Positions 13,423 to 27,121 of a DNA stretch of 64,000 nucleotides are shown here, one piece after another. This DNA is from Scolanthus callimorphus (taxonomy: Eukaryota > Cnidaria > Anthozoa > Actiniaria > Edwardsiidae). The DNA lies in the NCBI GenBank assembly GCA_033964015.1, contig CM066917.1, forward strand, positions 124,001 to 188,000, in the 5' to 3' direction. The notes below the pieces were generated by a model, which did no database searches, was not told the origin of the DNA, and was given only the letters and a program-made list of their open reading frames with translations. The stretch's first letter is position 1. Each line of letters opens with the position of its first letter. The position numbers and the translations under genes are program-made.

Positions 13423-15648
13423 TTGCTAGACAGACTCAATATTCCTAATGTCAACTTAGAGGATTATGGGTGCCTCAAGTTTGATGTTCTTTTCAATCAA
13501 TATGCTCAAGAAGATGATATGAACTTTTTATTTGATATGTCTGCTTCAAGTTGTGGTTTTCACATACTGTCCTCGGTGGGCACAGCCTATTATTGCCCAC
13601 GTGTTGAGGTAACTGTATTCTGGAAATGGCTGAAACAAATGCGATACAAGGTGTAAGAACTCTTTTTCCTAATAATAAAAAAATACAAGGACATTAAGTT
13701 AGTGTTATAAACTTTTTCTTCTTCCAATGGCACTATTGCCTACAAGGGAGGATGTCACGAGAAGCGATTGCTAGACACACTCAATATTCCTAACGTCAAC
13801 TTAGAGGATTATGGGTGCCTCAAGTTTGATGTTCTTTTCAATCAATATGCTAAAGAAGATGATATGAACTCTTTATTTGATATGTCTGCATCAAGTTGTG
13901 GTTTTCACATACTGTCCTCGGTGGGCACAGCCTATCATTGCCCACGTGTTGAGGTAACTGTATTCTGGAAATGGCTGAAACAAATACGATACAAGGTGTA
14001 AGAACTCTTTTTGCTAATAATAAAAAAATAAAAGGACATTAAGTTACTGTTATAAACTTTTTCTTCTTCCAATGGCACTATTGCCTACAAGGGAGGATGT
14101 CACGAGAAGCGATTGCTAGACAGACTCAATATTCCTAATGTCAACTTAGAGGATTATGGGTGCCTCGAGTTTGATGTTCTTTTCAATCAATATGCTCAAG
14201 AAGATGATATGAACTTTTTATTTGATATGTCTGCTTCAAGTTGTGGTTTTCACATACTGTCCTCGGTGGGCACAGCCTATCATTGCCCACGTGTTGAGGT
14301 AACTGTATTCTGGAAATGGCTGAAACAAATGCGATACAACGTGTAAGAACTCTTTTTGCTAATAATAAAAAAATACAAGGACACTAAGTTACTGTTATAA
14401 ACTTTTTCTTCTTCCAATGGCACTATTGCCTACAAGGGAGGATGTCACGAGAAGCGATTGCTAGACAGACTCAATATTCCTAATGTCAACTTAGAGGATT
14501 ATGGGTGCCTCAAGTTTGATGTTCTTTTCAATCAATATGCTCAAGAAGATGATATGAACTTTTTATTTGATATGTCTGCTTCAAGTTGTGGTTTTCACAT
14601 ACTGTCCTCGGTGGGCACAGCCTATCATTGCCCACGTGTTGAGGTAACTGTATTCTGGAAATGGCTGAAACAAATGCGATACAAGGTGTAAGAACTCTTT
14701 TTGCTAATAATAAAAAAATACAAGGACATTAAGTTAGTGTTATAAACTTTTTCTTCTTCCAATGGCACTATTGCCTACAAGGGAGGATGTCACGAGAAGC
14801 GATTGCTAGACAGACTCAATATTCCTAATGTCAACTTAGAGGATTATGGGTGCCTCAAGTTTGATGTTCTTTTCAATCAATATGCTCAAGAAGATGATAT
14901 GAACTTTTTATTTGATATGTCTGCTTCAAGTTGTGGTTTTCACATACTGTCCTCGGTGGGCACAGCCTATCATTGCCCACGTGTTGAGGTAACTGTATTC
15001 TGGAAATGGCTGAAACAAATGCGATACAAGGTGTAAGAACTCTTTTTGCTAATAATAAAAAAATACAAGGACATTAAGTTGCCTACAAGGGAGGATGTCA
15101 CGAGAAGCGATTGCTAGACAGACTCAATATTCCTAATGTCAACTTAGAGGATTATGGGTGCCTCAAGTTTGATGTTCTTTTCAATCAATATGCTCAAGAA
15201 GATGATATGAACTTTTTATTTGATATGTCTGCTTCAAGTTGTGGTTTTCACATACTGTCCTCGGTGGGCACAGCCTATCATTGCCCACGTGTTGAGGTAA
15301 CTGTATTCTGGAAATGGCTGAAACAAATGCGATACAAGGTGTAAGAACTCTTTTTGCTAATAATAAAAAAATACAAGGACATTAAGTTACTGTTATAAAC
15401 TTTTTCTTCTTCCAATCAATATGCTCAAGAAGATGATATGAACTTTTTATTTGATATGTCTGCTTCAAGTTGTGGTTTTCACATACTGTCCTCAGTGGGC
15501 ACAGCCTATCATTGCCCACGTGTTGAGGTAACTGTATTCTGGAAATGGCTGAAACAAATGCGATACAAGGTGTAAGAACTCTTTTTGCTAATAATAAAAA
15601 AATACAAGGACATTAAGTTGCCTAAAGGGAGGATGTCACGAGAAGCGA
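13423..15648 (+). repeat. about 2.2-kb higher-order repeat with four diagnostic monomers
   Basis: A fixed series: a unit with TATTATTGCCC (His to Tyr), a unit with CTAGACACACTC plus AACTCTTTA, a unit with CTCGAGTTT plus a CAACGTGTAA end, an ordinary or GTTAAATTA unit, an ordinary unit, then a 37-bp-deleted and a 114-bp-deleted unit. The same series, sometimes with one member changed, starts at 4291, 7053, 13423, 16188, 18412 and 38303. The recurring order marks it as a true higher-order unit spread over at least 34 kb. Confidence 0.75.
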
Positions 15649-18600
15649 TTGCTAGACAGACTCAATATTCCTAATGTCAACTTAGAGGATTATGGGTGCC
15701 TCAAGTTTGATGTTCTTTTCAATCAATATGCTCAAGAAGATGATATGAACTTTTTATTTGATATGTCTGCTTCAAGTTGTGGTTTTCACATACTGTCCTC
15801 GGTGGGCACAGCCTATTATTGCCCACGTGTTGAGGTAACTGTATTCTGGAAATGGCTGAAACAAATGCGATACAAGGTGTAAGAACTCTTTTTCCTAATA
15901 ATAAAAAAATACAAGGACATTAAGTTACTGTTATAAACTTTTTCTTCTTCCAATCAATATGCTCAAGAAGATGATATGAACTTTTTATTTGATATGTCTG
16001 CTTCAAGTTGTGGTTTTCACATACTGTCCTCGGTGGGCACAGCCTATCATTGCCCACGTGTTGAGGTAACTGTATTCTGGAAATGGCTGAAACAAATGCG
16101 ATACAAGGTGTAAGAACTCTTTTTGCTAATAATAAAAAAATACAAGGACATTAAGTTGCCTAAAAGGGAGGATGTCACGAGAAGCGATTGCTAGACAGAC
16201 TCAATATTCCTAATGTCAACTTAGAGGATTATGGGTGCCTCAAGTTTGATGTTCTTTTCAATCAATATGCTCAAGAAGATGATATGAACTTTTTATTTGA
16301 TATGTCTGCTTCAAGTTGTGGTTTTCACATACTGTCCTCGGTGGGCACAGCCTATTATTGCCCACGTGTTGAGGTAACTGTATTCTGGAAATGGCTGAAA
16401 CAAATGCGATACAAGGTGTAAGAACTCTTTTTCCTAATAATAAAAAATACAAGGACATTAAGTTAGTGTTATAAACTTTTTCTTCTTCCAATGGCACTAT
16501 TGCCTACAAGGGAGGATGTCACGAGAAGCGATTGCTAGACAGACTCAATATTCCTAATGTCAACTTAGAGGATTATGGGTGCCTCAAGTTTGATGTTCTT
16601 TTCAATCAATATGCTCAAGAAGATGATATGAACTCTTTATTTGATATGTCTGCTTCAAGTTGTGGTTTTCACATACTGTCCTCGGTGGGCACAGCCTATC
16701 ATTGCCCACGTGTTGAGGTAACTGTATTCTGGAAATGGCTGAAACAAATACGATACAAGGTGTAAGAACTCTTTTTGCTAATAATAAAAAAATAAAAGGA
16801 CATTAAGTTACTGTTATAAACTTTTTCTTCTTCCAATGGCACTATTGCCTACAAGGGAGGATGTCACGAGAAGCGATTGCTAGACAGACTCAATATTCCT
16901 AATGTCAACTTAGAGGATTATGGGTGCCTCAAGTTTGATGTTCTTTTCAATCAATATGCTCAAGAAGATGATATGAACTTTTTATTTGATATGTCTGCTT
17001 CAAGTTGTGGTTTTCACATACTGTCCTCGGTGGGCACAGCCTATCATTGCCCACGTGTTGAGGTAATTGTATTCTGGAAATGGCTGAAACAAATGCGATA
17101 CAAGGTGTAAGAACTCTTTTTGCTAATAATAAAAAAATACAAGGACATAAGTTACTGTTATAAACTTTTTCTTCTTCCAATGGCACTATTGCCTACAAGG
17201 GAGGATGTCACGAGAAGCGATTGCTAGACAGACTCAATATTCCTAATGTCAACTTAGAGGATTATGGGTGCCTCAAGTTTGATGTTCTTTTCAATCAATA
17301 TGCTCAAGAAGATGATATGAACTTTTTATTTGATATGTCTGCTTCAAGTTGTGGTTTTCACATACTGTCCTCGGTGGGCACAGCCTATTATTGCCCACGT
17401 GTTGAGGTAACTGTATTCTGGAAATGGCTGAAACAAATGCGATACAAGGTGTAAGAACTCTTTTTGCTAATAATAAAAAAATACAAGGACATTAAGTTAG
17501 TGTTATAAACTTTTTCTTCTTCCAATGGCACTATTGCCTACAAGGGAGGATGTCACGAGAAGCGATTGCTAGACAGACTCAATATTCCTAATGTCAACTT
17601 AGAGGATTATGGGTGCCTCAAGTTTGATGTTCTTTTCAATCAATATGCTCAAGAAGATGATATGAACTTTTTATTTGATATGTCTGCTTCAAGTTGTGGT
17701 TTTCACATACTGTCCTCGGTGGGCACAGCCTATCATTGCCCACGTGTTGAGGTAACTGTATTCTGGAAATGGCTGAAACAAATGCGATACAAGGTGTAAG
17801 AACTCTTTTTGCTAATAATAAAAAAATACAAGGACATTAAGTTGCCTACAAGGGAGGATGTCACGAGAAGCGATTGCTAGACAGACTCAATATTCCTAAT
17901 GTCAACTTAGAGGATTATGGGTGCCTCAAGTTTGATGTTCTTTTCAATCAATATGCTCAAGAAGATGATATGAACTTTTTATTTGATATGTCTGCTTCAA
18001 GTTGTGGTTTTCACATACTGTCCTCGGTGGGCACAGCCTATCATTGCCCACGTGTTGAGGTAACTGTATTCTGGAAATGGCTGAAACAAATGCGATACAA
18101 GGTGTAAGAACTCTTTTTGCTAATAATAAAAAAATACAAGGACATTAAGTTACTGTTATAAACTTTTTCTTCTTCCAATCAATATGCTCAAGAAGATGAT
18201 ATGAACTTTTTATTTGATATGTCTGCTTCAAGTTGTGGTTTTCACATACTGTCCTCGGTGGGCACAGCCTATCATTGCCCACGTGTTGAGGTAACTGTAT
18301 TCTGGAAATGGCTGAAACAAATGCGATACAAGGTGTAAGAACTCTTTTTGCTAATAATAAAAAAATACAAGGACATTAAGTTGCCTAAAGGGAGGATGTC
18401 ACGAGAAGCGATTGCTAGACAGACTCAATATTCCTAATGTCAACTTAGAGGATTATGGGTGCCTCAAGTTTGATGTTCTTTTCAATCAATATGCTCAAGA
18501 AGATGATATGAACTTTTTATTTGATATGTCTGCTTCAAGTTGTGGTTTTCACATACTGTCCTCGGTGGGCACAGCCTATTATTGCCCACGTGTTGAGGTA

Positions 18601-19753
18601 ACTGTATTCTGGAAATGGCTGAAACAAATGCGATACAAGGTGTAAGAACTCTTTTTCCTAATAATAAAAAAATACAAGGACATTAAGTTAGTGTTATAAA
18701 CTTTTTCTTCTTCCAATGGCACTATTGCCTACAAGGGAGGATGTCACGAGAAGCGATTGCTAGACAGACTCAATATTCCTAACGTCAACTTAGAGGATTA
18801 TGGTGCCTCAAGTTTGATGTTCTTTTCAATCAATATGCTAAAGAAGATGATATGAACTCTTTATTTGATATGTCTGCATCAAGTTGTGGTTTTCACATAC
18901 TGTCCTCGGTGGGCACAGCCTATCATTGCCCACGTGTTGAGGTAACTGTATTCTGGAAATGGCTGAAACAAATACGATACAAGGTGTAAGAACTCTTTTT
19001 GCTAATAATAAAAAAATAAAAGGACATTAAGTTACTGTTATAAACTTTTTCTTCTTCCAATGGCACTATTGCCTACAAGGGAGGATGTCACGAGAAGCGA
19101 TTGCTAGACAGACTCAATATTCCTAATGTCAACTTAGAGGATTATGGGTGCCTCAAGTTTGATGTTCTTTTCAATCAATATGCTCAAGAAGATGATATGA
19201 ACTTTTTATTTGATATGTCTGCTTCAAGTTGTGGTTTTCACATACTGTCCTCGGTGGGCACAGCCTATCATTGCCCACGTGTTGAGGTAACTGTATTCTG
19301 GAAATGGCTGAAACAAATGCGATACAAGGTGTAAGAACTCTTTTTGCTAATAATAAAAAAAATACAAGGACATTAAGTTACTGTTATAAACTTTTTCTTC
19401 TTCCAATGGCACTATTGCCTACAAGGGAGGATGTCACGAGAAGCGATTGCTAGACAGACTCAATATTCCTAATGTCAACTTAGAGGATTATGGGTGCCTC
19501 AAGTTTGATGTTCTTTTCAATCAATATGCTCAAGAAGATGATATGAACTTTTTATTTGATATGTCTGCTTCAAGTTGTGGTTTTCACATACTGTCCTCGG
19601 TGGGCACAGCCTATCATTGCCCACGTGTTAATTAACTGTATTCTGGAAATGGCTGAAACAAATGCGATACAAGGTGTAAGAACTCTTTTTCCTAATAATA
19701 AAAAAATACAAGGACATTAAGTTGCCTACAAGGGAGGATGTCACGAGAAGCGA

Positions 19754-21740
19754 TTGCTAGACAGACTCAATATTCCTAATGTCAACTTAGAGGATTATGG
19801 GTGCCTCAAGTTTGATGTTCTTTTCAATCAATATGCTCAAGAAGATGATATGAACTTTTTATTTGATATGTCTGCTTCAAGTTGTGGTTTTCACATACTG
19901 TCCTCGGTGGGCACAGCCTATCATTGCCCACGTGTTGAGGTAACTGTATTCTGGAAATGGCTGAAACAAATGCGATACAAGGTGTAAGAACTCTTTTTGC
20001 TAATAATAAAAAAATACAAGGACATTAAGTTACTGTTATAAACTTTTTCTTCTTCCAATGGCACTATTGCCTACAAGGGAGGATGTCACGAGAAGCGATT
20101 GCTAGACAGACTCAATATTCCTAATGTCAACTTAGAGGATTATGGGTGCCTCAAGTTTGATGTTCTTTTCAATCAATATGCTCAAGAAGATGATATGAAC
20201 TTTTTATTTGATATGTCTGCTTCAAGTTGTGGTTTTCACATACTGTCCTCGGTGGGCACAGCCTATCATTGCCCACGTGTTGAGGTAACTGTATTCTGGA
20301 AATGGCTGAAACAAATACGATACAAGGTGTAAGAACTTTTTTTGCTAATAATAAAAAAATAAAAGGACATTAAGTTACTGTTATAAACTTTTTCTTCTTC
20401 CAATGGCACTATTGCCTACAAGGGAGGATGTCACGAGAAGCGATTGCTAGACAGACTCAATATTCCTAATGTCAACTTAGAGGATTATGGGTGCCTCAAG
20501 TTTGATGTTCTTTTCAATCAATATGCTCAAGAAGATGATATGAACTTTTTATTTGATATGTCTGCTTCAAGTTGTGGTTTTCAAATACTGTCCTCGGTGG
20601 GCACAGCCTATCATTGCCCACGTATACAAGGTGTAAGAACTCTTTTTGCTAATAATAAAAAAATAAAGGACATTAAGTTACTGTTATAAACTTTTTCGTC
20701 TTCCAATGGCACTATTGCCTACAAGGGAGGATGTCACGAGAAGCGATTGCTAGACAGACTCAATATTCCTAATGTCAACTTAGAGGATTATGGGTGCCTC
20801 AAGTTTGATGTTCTTTTCAATCAATATGCTCAAGAAGATGATATGAACTTTTTATTTGATATGTCTGCTTCAAGTTGTGGTTTTCACATACTGTCCTCGG
20901 TGGGCACAGCCTATCATTGCCCACGTGTTGAGGTAACTGTATTCTGGAAATGGCTGAAACAAATGCGATACAAGGTGTAAGAACTCTTTTTGCTAATAAT
21001 AAAAAAATACAAGGACATTAAGTTACCGTTATAAACTTTTTCTTCTTCCAATGGCACTATTGCCTACAAGGGAGGATGTCACGAGAAGCGATTGCTAGAC
21101 AGACTCAATATTCCTAATGTCAACTTAGAGGATTATGGGTGCCTCAAGTTTGATGTTCTTTTCAATCAATATGCTCAAGAAGATGATATGAACTTTTTAT
21201 TTGATATGTCTGCTTCAAGTTGTGGTTTTCACATACTGTCCTCGGTGGGCACAGCCTATCATTGCCCACGTGTTGAGGTAACTGTATTCTGGAAATGGCT
21301 GAAACAAATACGATACAAGGTGTAAGAACTTTTTTTGCTAATAATAAAAAAATAAAAGGACATTAAGTTACTGTTATAAACTTTTTCTTCTTCCAATGGC
21401 ACTATTGCCTACAAGGGAGGATGTCACGAGAAGCGATTGCTAGACAGACTCAATATTCCTAATGTCAACTTAGAGGATTATGGGTGCCTCAAGTTTGATG
21501 TTCTTTTCAATCAATATGCTCAAGAAGATGATATGAACTTTTTATTTGATATGTCTGCTTCAAGTTGTGGTTTTCAAATACTGTCCTCGGTGGGCACAGC
21601 CTATCATTGCCCACGTATACAAGGTGTAAGAACTCTTTTTGCTAATAATAAAAAAATAAAAGGACATTAAGTTACTGTTATAAACTTTTTGGTCTTCCAA
21701 TGGCACTATTGCCTACAAGGGAGGATGTCACGAGAAGCGA
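19754..21740 (+). repeat. 993-bp trimeric higher-order repeat, two copies
   Basis: Two successive trimers (19754-20746 and 20747-21740): an ordinary unit, a unit with CAAATACGATAC (Met to Ile), and a unit with a 41-bp deletion joining CACGT directly to ATACAAGG. The deleted unit also has TTCAAATAC for TTCACATAC. The 41-bp deletion removes the end of the frame, so the product instead ends in IQGVRTLFANNKK. Confidence 0.85.
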
Positions 21741-22500
21741 TTGCTAGACAGACTCAATATTCCTAATGTCAACTTAGAGGATTATGGGTGCCTCAAGTTT
21801 GATGTTCTTTTCAATCAATATGCTCAAGAAGATGATATGAACTTTTTATTTGATATGTCTGCTTCAAGTTGTGGTTTTCACATACTGTCCTCGGTGGGCA
21901 CAGCCTATCATTGCCCACGTGTTGAGGTAACTGTATTCTGGAAATGGCTGAAACAAATGCGATACAAGGTGTAAGAACTCTTTTTGCTAATAATAAAAAA
22001 ATAAAAGGACATTAGTTACTGTTATCAACTTTTTCTTCTTCCAATGGCACTATTGCCTACAAGGGAGGATGTCACGAGAAGCGATTGCTAGACAGACTCA
22101 ATATTCCTAATGTCAACTTAGAGGATTATGGGTGCCTCAAGTTTGATGTTCTTTTCAATCAATATGCTCAAGAAGATGATATGAACTTTTTATTTGATAT
22201 GTCTGCTTCAAGTTGTGGTTTTCACATACTGTCCTCGGTGGGCACAGCCTATCATTGCCCACGTGTTGAGGTAACTGTATTCTGGAAATGGCTGAAACAA
22301 ATGCGATACAAGGTGTAAGAACTCTTTTTGCTAATAATAAAAAATAAAAGGACATTAAGTTACCGTTATAAACTTTTTCTTCTTCCAATGGCACTATTGC
22401 CTACAAGGGAGGATGTCACGAGAAGCGATTGCTAGACAGACTCAATATTCCTAATGTCAACTTAGAGGATTATGGGTGCCTCAAGTTTGATGTTCTTTTC

Positions 22501-22593
22501 AATCAATATGCTCAAGAAGATGATATGAACTTTTTATTTGATATGTCAATCAATATGCTCAAGAAGAGATATGAACTTTTTATTTGATATGTC
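22501..22593 (+). repeat. 47-bp internal duplication in a monomer, copy 1
   Basis: The stretch from AATCAATATGC to GATATGTC is present twice in tandem inside one monomer that also has the 41-bp deletion; the second copy has lost two bases (AAGAAGAGATATG). The same rare rearrangement occurs at 42355 and 45902, so the three monomers share one ancestor. Confidence 0.9.
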
Positions 22594-25500
22594 TGCTTCA
22601 AGTTGTGGTTTTCAAATACTGTCCTCGGTGGGCACAGCCTATCATTGCCCACGTATACAAGTTTTAGAACTCTTTTGCTAATAATAAAAAAAAGGACATT
22701 AAGTTACTGTTATAAACTTTTTCTTCTTCCAATGGCACTATTGCCTACAAGGGAGGATGTCACGAGAAGCGATTGCTAGACAGACTCAATATTCCTAATG
22801 TCAACTTAGAGGATTATGGGTGCCTCAAGTTTGATGTTCTTTTCAATCAATATGCTCAAGAAGATGATATGAACTTTTTATTTGATATGTCTGCTTCAAG
22901 TTGTGGTTTTCACATACTGTCCTCGGTGGGCACAGCCTATCATTGCCCACGTGTTGAGGTAACTGTATTCTGGAAATGGCTGAAACAAATGCGATACAAG
23001 GTGTAAGAACTCTTTTTGCTAATAATAAAAAAATACAAGGACATTAAGTTACTGTTATAAACTTTTTCTTCTTCCAATGGCACTATTGCCTACAATGGAG
23101 GATGTCACGAGAAGCGATTGCTAGACAGACTCAATATTCCTAATGTCAACTTAGAGGATTATGGGTGCCTCAAGTTTGATGTTCTTTTCAATCAATATGC
23201 TCAAGAAGATGATATGAACTTTTTATTTGATATGTCTGCTTCAAGTTGTGGTTTTCAAATACTGTCCTCGGTGGGCACAGCCTATCATTGCCCGTATACA
23301 AGGTGTAAGAACTCTTTTTGCTAATAATAAAAAAATAAAAGGACATTAAGTTACTGTTATAAACTTTTTCTTCTTCCAATGGCACTATTGCCTACAAGGG
23401 AGGATGTCACGAGAAGCGATTGCTAGACAGACTCAATATTCCTAATGTCAACTTAGAGGATTATGGGTGCCTCAAGTTTGATGTTCTTTTCAATCAATAT
23501 GCTCAAGAAGATGATATGAACTTTTTATTTGATATGTCTGCTTCAAGTTGTGGTTTTCAAATACTGTCCTCGGTGGGCACAGCCTATCATTGCCCACGTA
23601 TACAAGGTGTAAGAACTCTTTTTGCTAATAATAAAAAAATAAAAGGACATTAAGTTACTGTTATAAACTTTTTCGTCTTCCAATGGCACTATTGCCTACA
23701 AGGGAGGATGTCACGAGAAGCGATTGCTAGACAGACTCAATATTCCTAATGTCAACTTAGAGGATTATGGGTGCCTCAAGTTTGATGTTCTTTTCAATCA
23801 ATATGCTCAAGAAGATGATATGAACTTTTTATTTGATATGTCTGCTTCAAGTTGTGGTTTTCACATACTGTCCTCGGTGGGCACAGCCTATCATTGCCCA
23901 CGTGTTGAGGTAACTGCATTCTGGAAATGGCTGAAACAAATGCGATACAAGGTGTAAGAACTCTTTTTGCTAATAATAAAAAAATAAAAGGACATTAAGT
24001 TACTGTTATAAACTTGTTCGTCTTCCAATGGCACTATTGCCTACAAGGGAGGATGTCACGAGAAGCGATTGCTAGACAGACTCAATATTCCTAATGTCAA
24101 CTTAGAGGATTATGGGTGCCTCAAGTTTGATGTTCTTTTCAATCAATATGCTCAAGAAGATGATATGAACTTTTTATTTGATATGTCTGCTTCAAGTTGT
24201 GGTTTTCACATACTGTCCTCGGTGGGCACAGCCTATCATTGCCCACGTGTTGAGGTAACTGTATTCTGGAAATGGCTGAAACAAATGCGATACAAGGTGT
24301 AAGAACTCTTTTTGCTAATAATAAAAAAATAAAAGGACATTAAGTTACCGTTATAAACTTTTTCTTCTTCCAATGGCACTATTGCCTACAAGGGAGGATG
24401 TCACGAGAAGCGATTGCTAGACAGACTCAATATTCCTAATGTCAACTTAGAGGATTATGGGTGCCTCAAGTTTGATGTTCTTTTCAATCAATATGCTCAA
24501 GAAGATGATATGAACTTTTTATTTGATATGTCTGCTTCAAGTTGTGGTTTTCACATACTGTCCTCGGTGGGCACAGCCTATCATTGCCCACGTGTTGAGG
24601 TAACTGTATTCTGGAAATGGCTGAAACAAATGCGATACAAGGTGTAAGAACTCTTTTTGCTAATAATAAAAAAATACAAGGACATTAAGTTAGTGTTATA
24701 AACTTTTTCTTCTTCCAATGGCACTATTGCCTACAAGGGAGGATGTCACGAGAAGCGATTGCTAGACAGACTCAATATTCCTAATGTCAACTTAGAGGAT
24801 TATGGGTGCCTCAAGTTTGATGTTCTTTTCAATCAATATGCTCAAGAAGATGATATGAACTTTTTATTTGATATGTCTGCTTCAAGTTGTGGTTTTCACA
24901 TACTGTCCTCGGTGGGCACAGCCTATCATTGCCCACGTGTTGAGGTAACTGTATTCTGGAAATGGCTGAAACAAATGCGATACAAGGTGTAAGAACTCTT
25001 TTTGCTAATAATAAAAAATACAAGGACATTAAGTTGCCTACAAGGGAGGATGTCACGAGAAGCGATTGCTAGACAGACTCAATATTCCTAATGTCAACTT
25101 AGAGGATTATGGGTGCCTCAAGTTTGATGTTCTTTTCAATCAATATGCTCAAGAAGATGATATGAACATTTTATTTGATATGTCTGCTTCAAGTTGTGGT
25201 TTTCACATACTGTCCTCGGTGGGCACAGCCTATCATTGCCCACGTGTTGAGGTAACTGTATTCTGGAAATGGCTGAAACAAATGCGATACAAGGTGTAAG
25301 AACTCTTTTTGCTAATAATAAAAAATACAAGGACATTAAGTTAGTGTTATAAACTTTTTCTTCCTCCAATGGCACTATTGCCTACAAGGGAGGATGTCAC
25401 GAGAAGCGATTGCTAGACAGACTCAATATTCCTAATGTCAACTTAGAGGATTATGGGTGCCTCAAGTTTGATGTTCTTTCTAATCAATATGCTCAAGAAG

Positions 25501-26055
25501 ATGATATGAACTTTTTATTTGATATGTCTGCTTCAAGTTGTGGTTTTCACATACTGTCCTCGGTGGGCACAGCCTATCATTGCCCACGTGTTGAGGTAAC
25601 TGTATTCTGGAAATGGCTGAAACAAATGCGATACAAGGTGTAAGAACTCTTTTTGCTAATAATAAAAAAATACAAGGACATTAAGTTGCCTACAAGGGAG
25701 GATGTCACGAGAAGCGATTGCTAGACAGACTCAATATTCCTAATGTCAACTTAGAGGATTATGGGTGCCTCAAGTTTGATGTTCTTTTCAATCAATATGC
25801 TCAAGAAGATGATATGAACACTTTATTTGATATGTCTGCTTCAAGTTGTGGTTTTCACATACTGTCCTCGGTGGGCACAGCCTATCATTGCCCACGTGTT
25901 GAGGTAACTGTATTCTGGAAATGGCTGAAACAAATGCGATACAAGGTGTAAGAACTCTTTTTGCTAATAATAAAAAAATACAAGGACATTAAGTTACTGT
26001 TATAAACTTTTTCTTCTTCCAATCAATATGCTCAAGAAGCTGATAATATATAGAT

Positions 26056-26070
26056 TTAGCCACTGGCTAA
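26056..26070. other. left-end hairpin of element, copy 1
   Basis: TTAGCC-ACT-GGCTAA: perfect 6-bp stem with 3-nt loop, followed at once by A and AGCGGAGCTC. Confidence 0.8.
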
Positions 26071-26144
26071 AAGCGGAGCTCGTGGTTATAAAATTTTCTA
26101 TGTGAATGAAAGGGATTCCCATGTGTACATGGTTTATATGGTTG

Positions 26145-26735
26145 CTTTAGAGTCGTCCCTTCGCGAGATATTAATTTTTCCAAGCATAGATGACGTCATC
26201 GATGACGTTATATCACGTGACTACTTCATTTCGCTTATCTGGTGGTCTAGACTACACTACCCAAGTTTGGTTGTCTTAGAGTCTTCCCTTCACGAGATAT
26301 TCATTTTTCAAACATAGATGACGTCATCGATGACGTCATATCACGTGACCACTTCATTTCGCTCATCTGGTGGCCTAGACTATACTACCCAAGTTTGGTT
26401 CTTTTAGTCTTCCCTTCACGAGATATTAATTTTTCAAGCATAGATGACGTCATCGATGACGTCATATCACGTGACCACTTCATTTCGCTCATCTGGTGGT
26501 CTAGGCTACACTACCCTAGTTTGGTTGTTTTAGAGTCTTCCCTTCACGTGATATTCATTTTTTAAGCATAGATGACGTCATCGATGACGTCATATCACGT
26601 GACCACTTCATTTCGCTCACCTGGTGACCTAGACTACACTACCAAAGTTTGGTTGTCTTAGAGTCTTCCCTTCACGAGATATTCATTTTTCAATCACTGA
26701 TGACGTCATCGATGACGTCACATCACGTGTCCAGG
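26145..26735. repeat. 127-bp minisatellite with paired CRE palindromes, copy 1
   Basis: Five imperfect units inside the element. Each holds GATGACGTCATCGATGACGT (starts of TGACGTCA at 26191, 26319, 26445, 26573, 26701; spacing 126-128) followed by CACGTG, then CTTCATTTCGCT and a stretch ending in a CCCTTC(A/G)CGAGATATT block. TGACGTCATCGATGACGTCA is its own reverse complement and contains two full CREB/ATF sites; the first unit has GACGTTA and the last has CATCACGTG. A further degenerate CGTCATCAATGACGTCA lies near 27000. Confidence 0.9.
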
Positions 26736-27100
26736 TTACAGCACCCCCCTTGTATCATAGACAAAATATCCTAAGTATGGTTGTCTTAGCGTGTTCCCTT
26801 GAGGAGATATATTCTTTGCATACCACAGGGTTCCCATGTGTACACGGACGACGGACGGACGGCGTACGCTATAGGTTTAATACCAGAAAAATAAACAAAA
26901 AATCATATCTCCCGAAGGGTAGCTTCTATAGAAGCCAAACTTGGACAAACTTTCAAAGATCATAAGAGGAACTTTATACCAAAGTCACGTGCCCTTACGT
27001 CATCAATGACGTCACCAAAAAGATCCATAATGGCCGTGACGTTCAAAAATCAACTCTATAGTATATTATACGTTTTTCCCTTAGGTATGGTGCACCGCTT

Positions 27101-27121
27101 GCGCGGGCCTTCGGCCCGCGC
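27101..27121. other. right-end GC hairpin of element, copy 1
   Basis: GCGCGGGCC-TTC-GGCCCGCGC: perfect 9-bp stem, 3-nt loop, ending 11 bases before the element boundary. Its position resembles the terminator hairpin of rolling-circle elements. Confidence 0.8.

Larger units (their letters stand above)
1..26045 (+). repeat. 345-bp satellite array, segment 1
   Basis: Head-to-tail copies of one monomer, recognisable by TTGCTAGACAGACTC, CAATCAATATGCTC, GTGGGCACAGCC and TAATAATAAAAAA in fixed order. Starts of successive monomers are 345 bp apart (344-346), or 308, 303-304 and 538-539 bp apart where fixed deletion variants lie between them. Copies differ by only a few bases each. The window opens inside a monomer that has lost one G (GGTGGCAC for GGTGGGCAC near 145), which breaks its frame. 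Other frame-broken copies start near 4635 (lost base in ATGCTAAGAAG) and 18757 (TATGGTGCC). The segment is interrupted at 26045 by a mobile element. Confidence 0.98.

Noticed and set aside
26102..26317. 71-codon ORFs inside the 1.09-kb elements (26102 and 26750, and their copies)
   Set aside because: The first spans the CRE minisatellite and the second the ACGGACGG region. There is no homology to transposition proteins, and the identical ORFs at 30913 and 31561 are only due to the segmental duplication.
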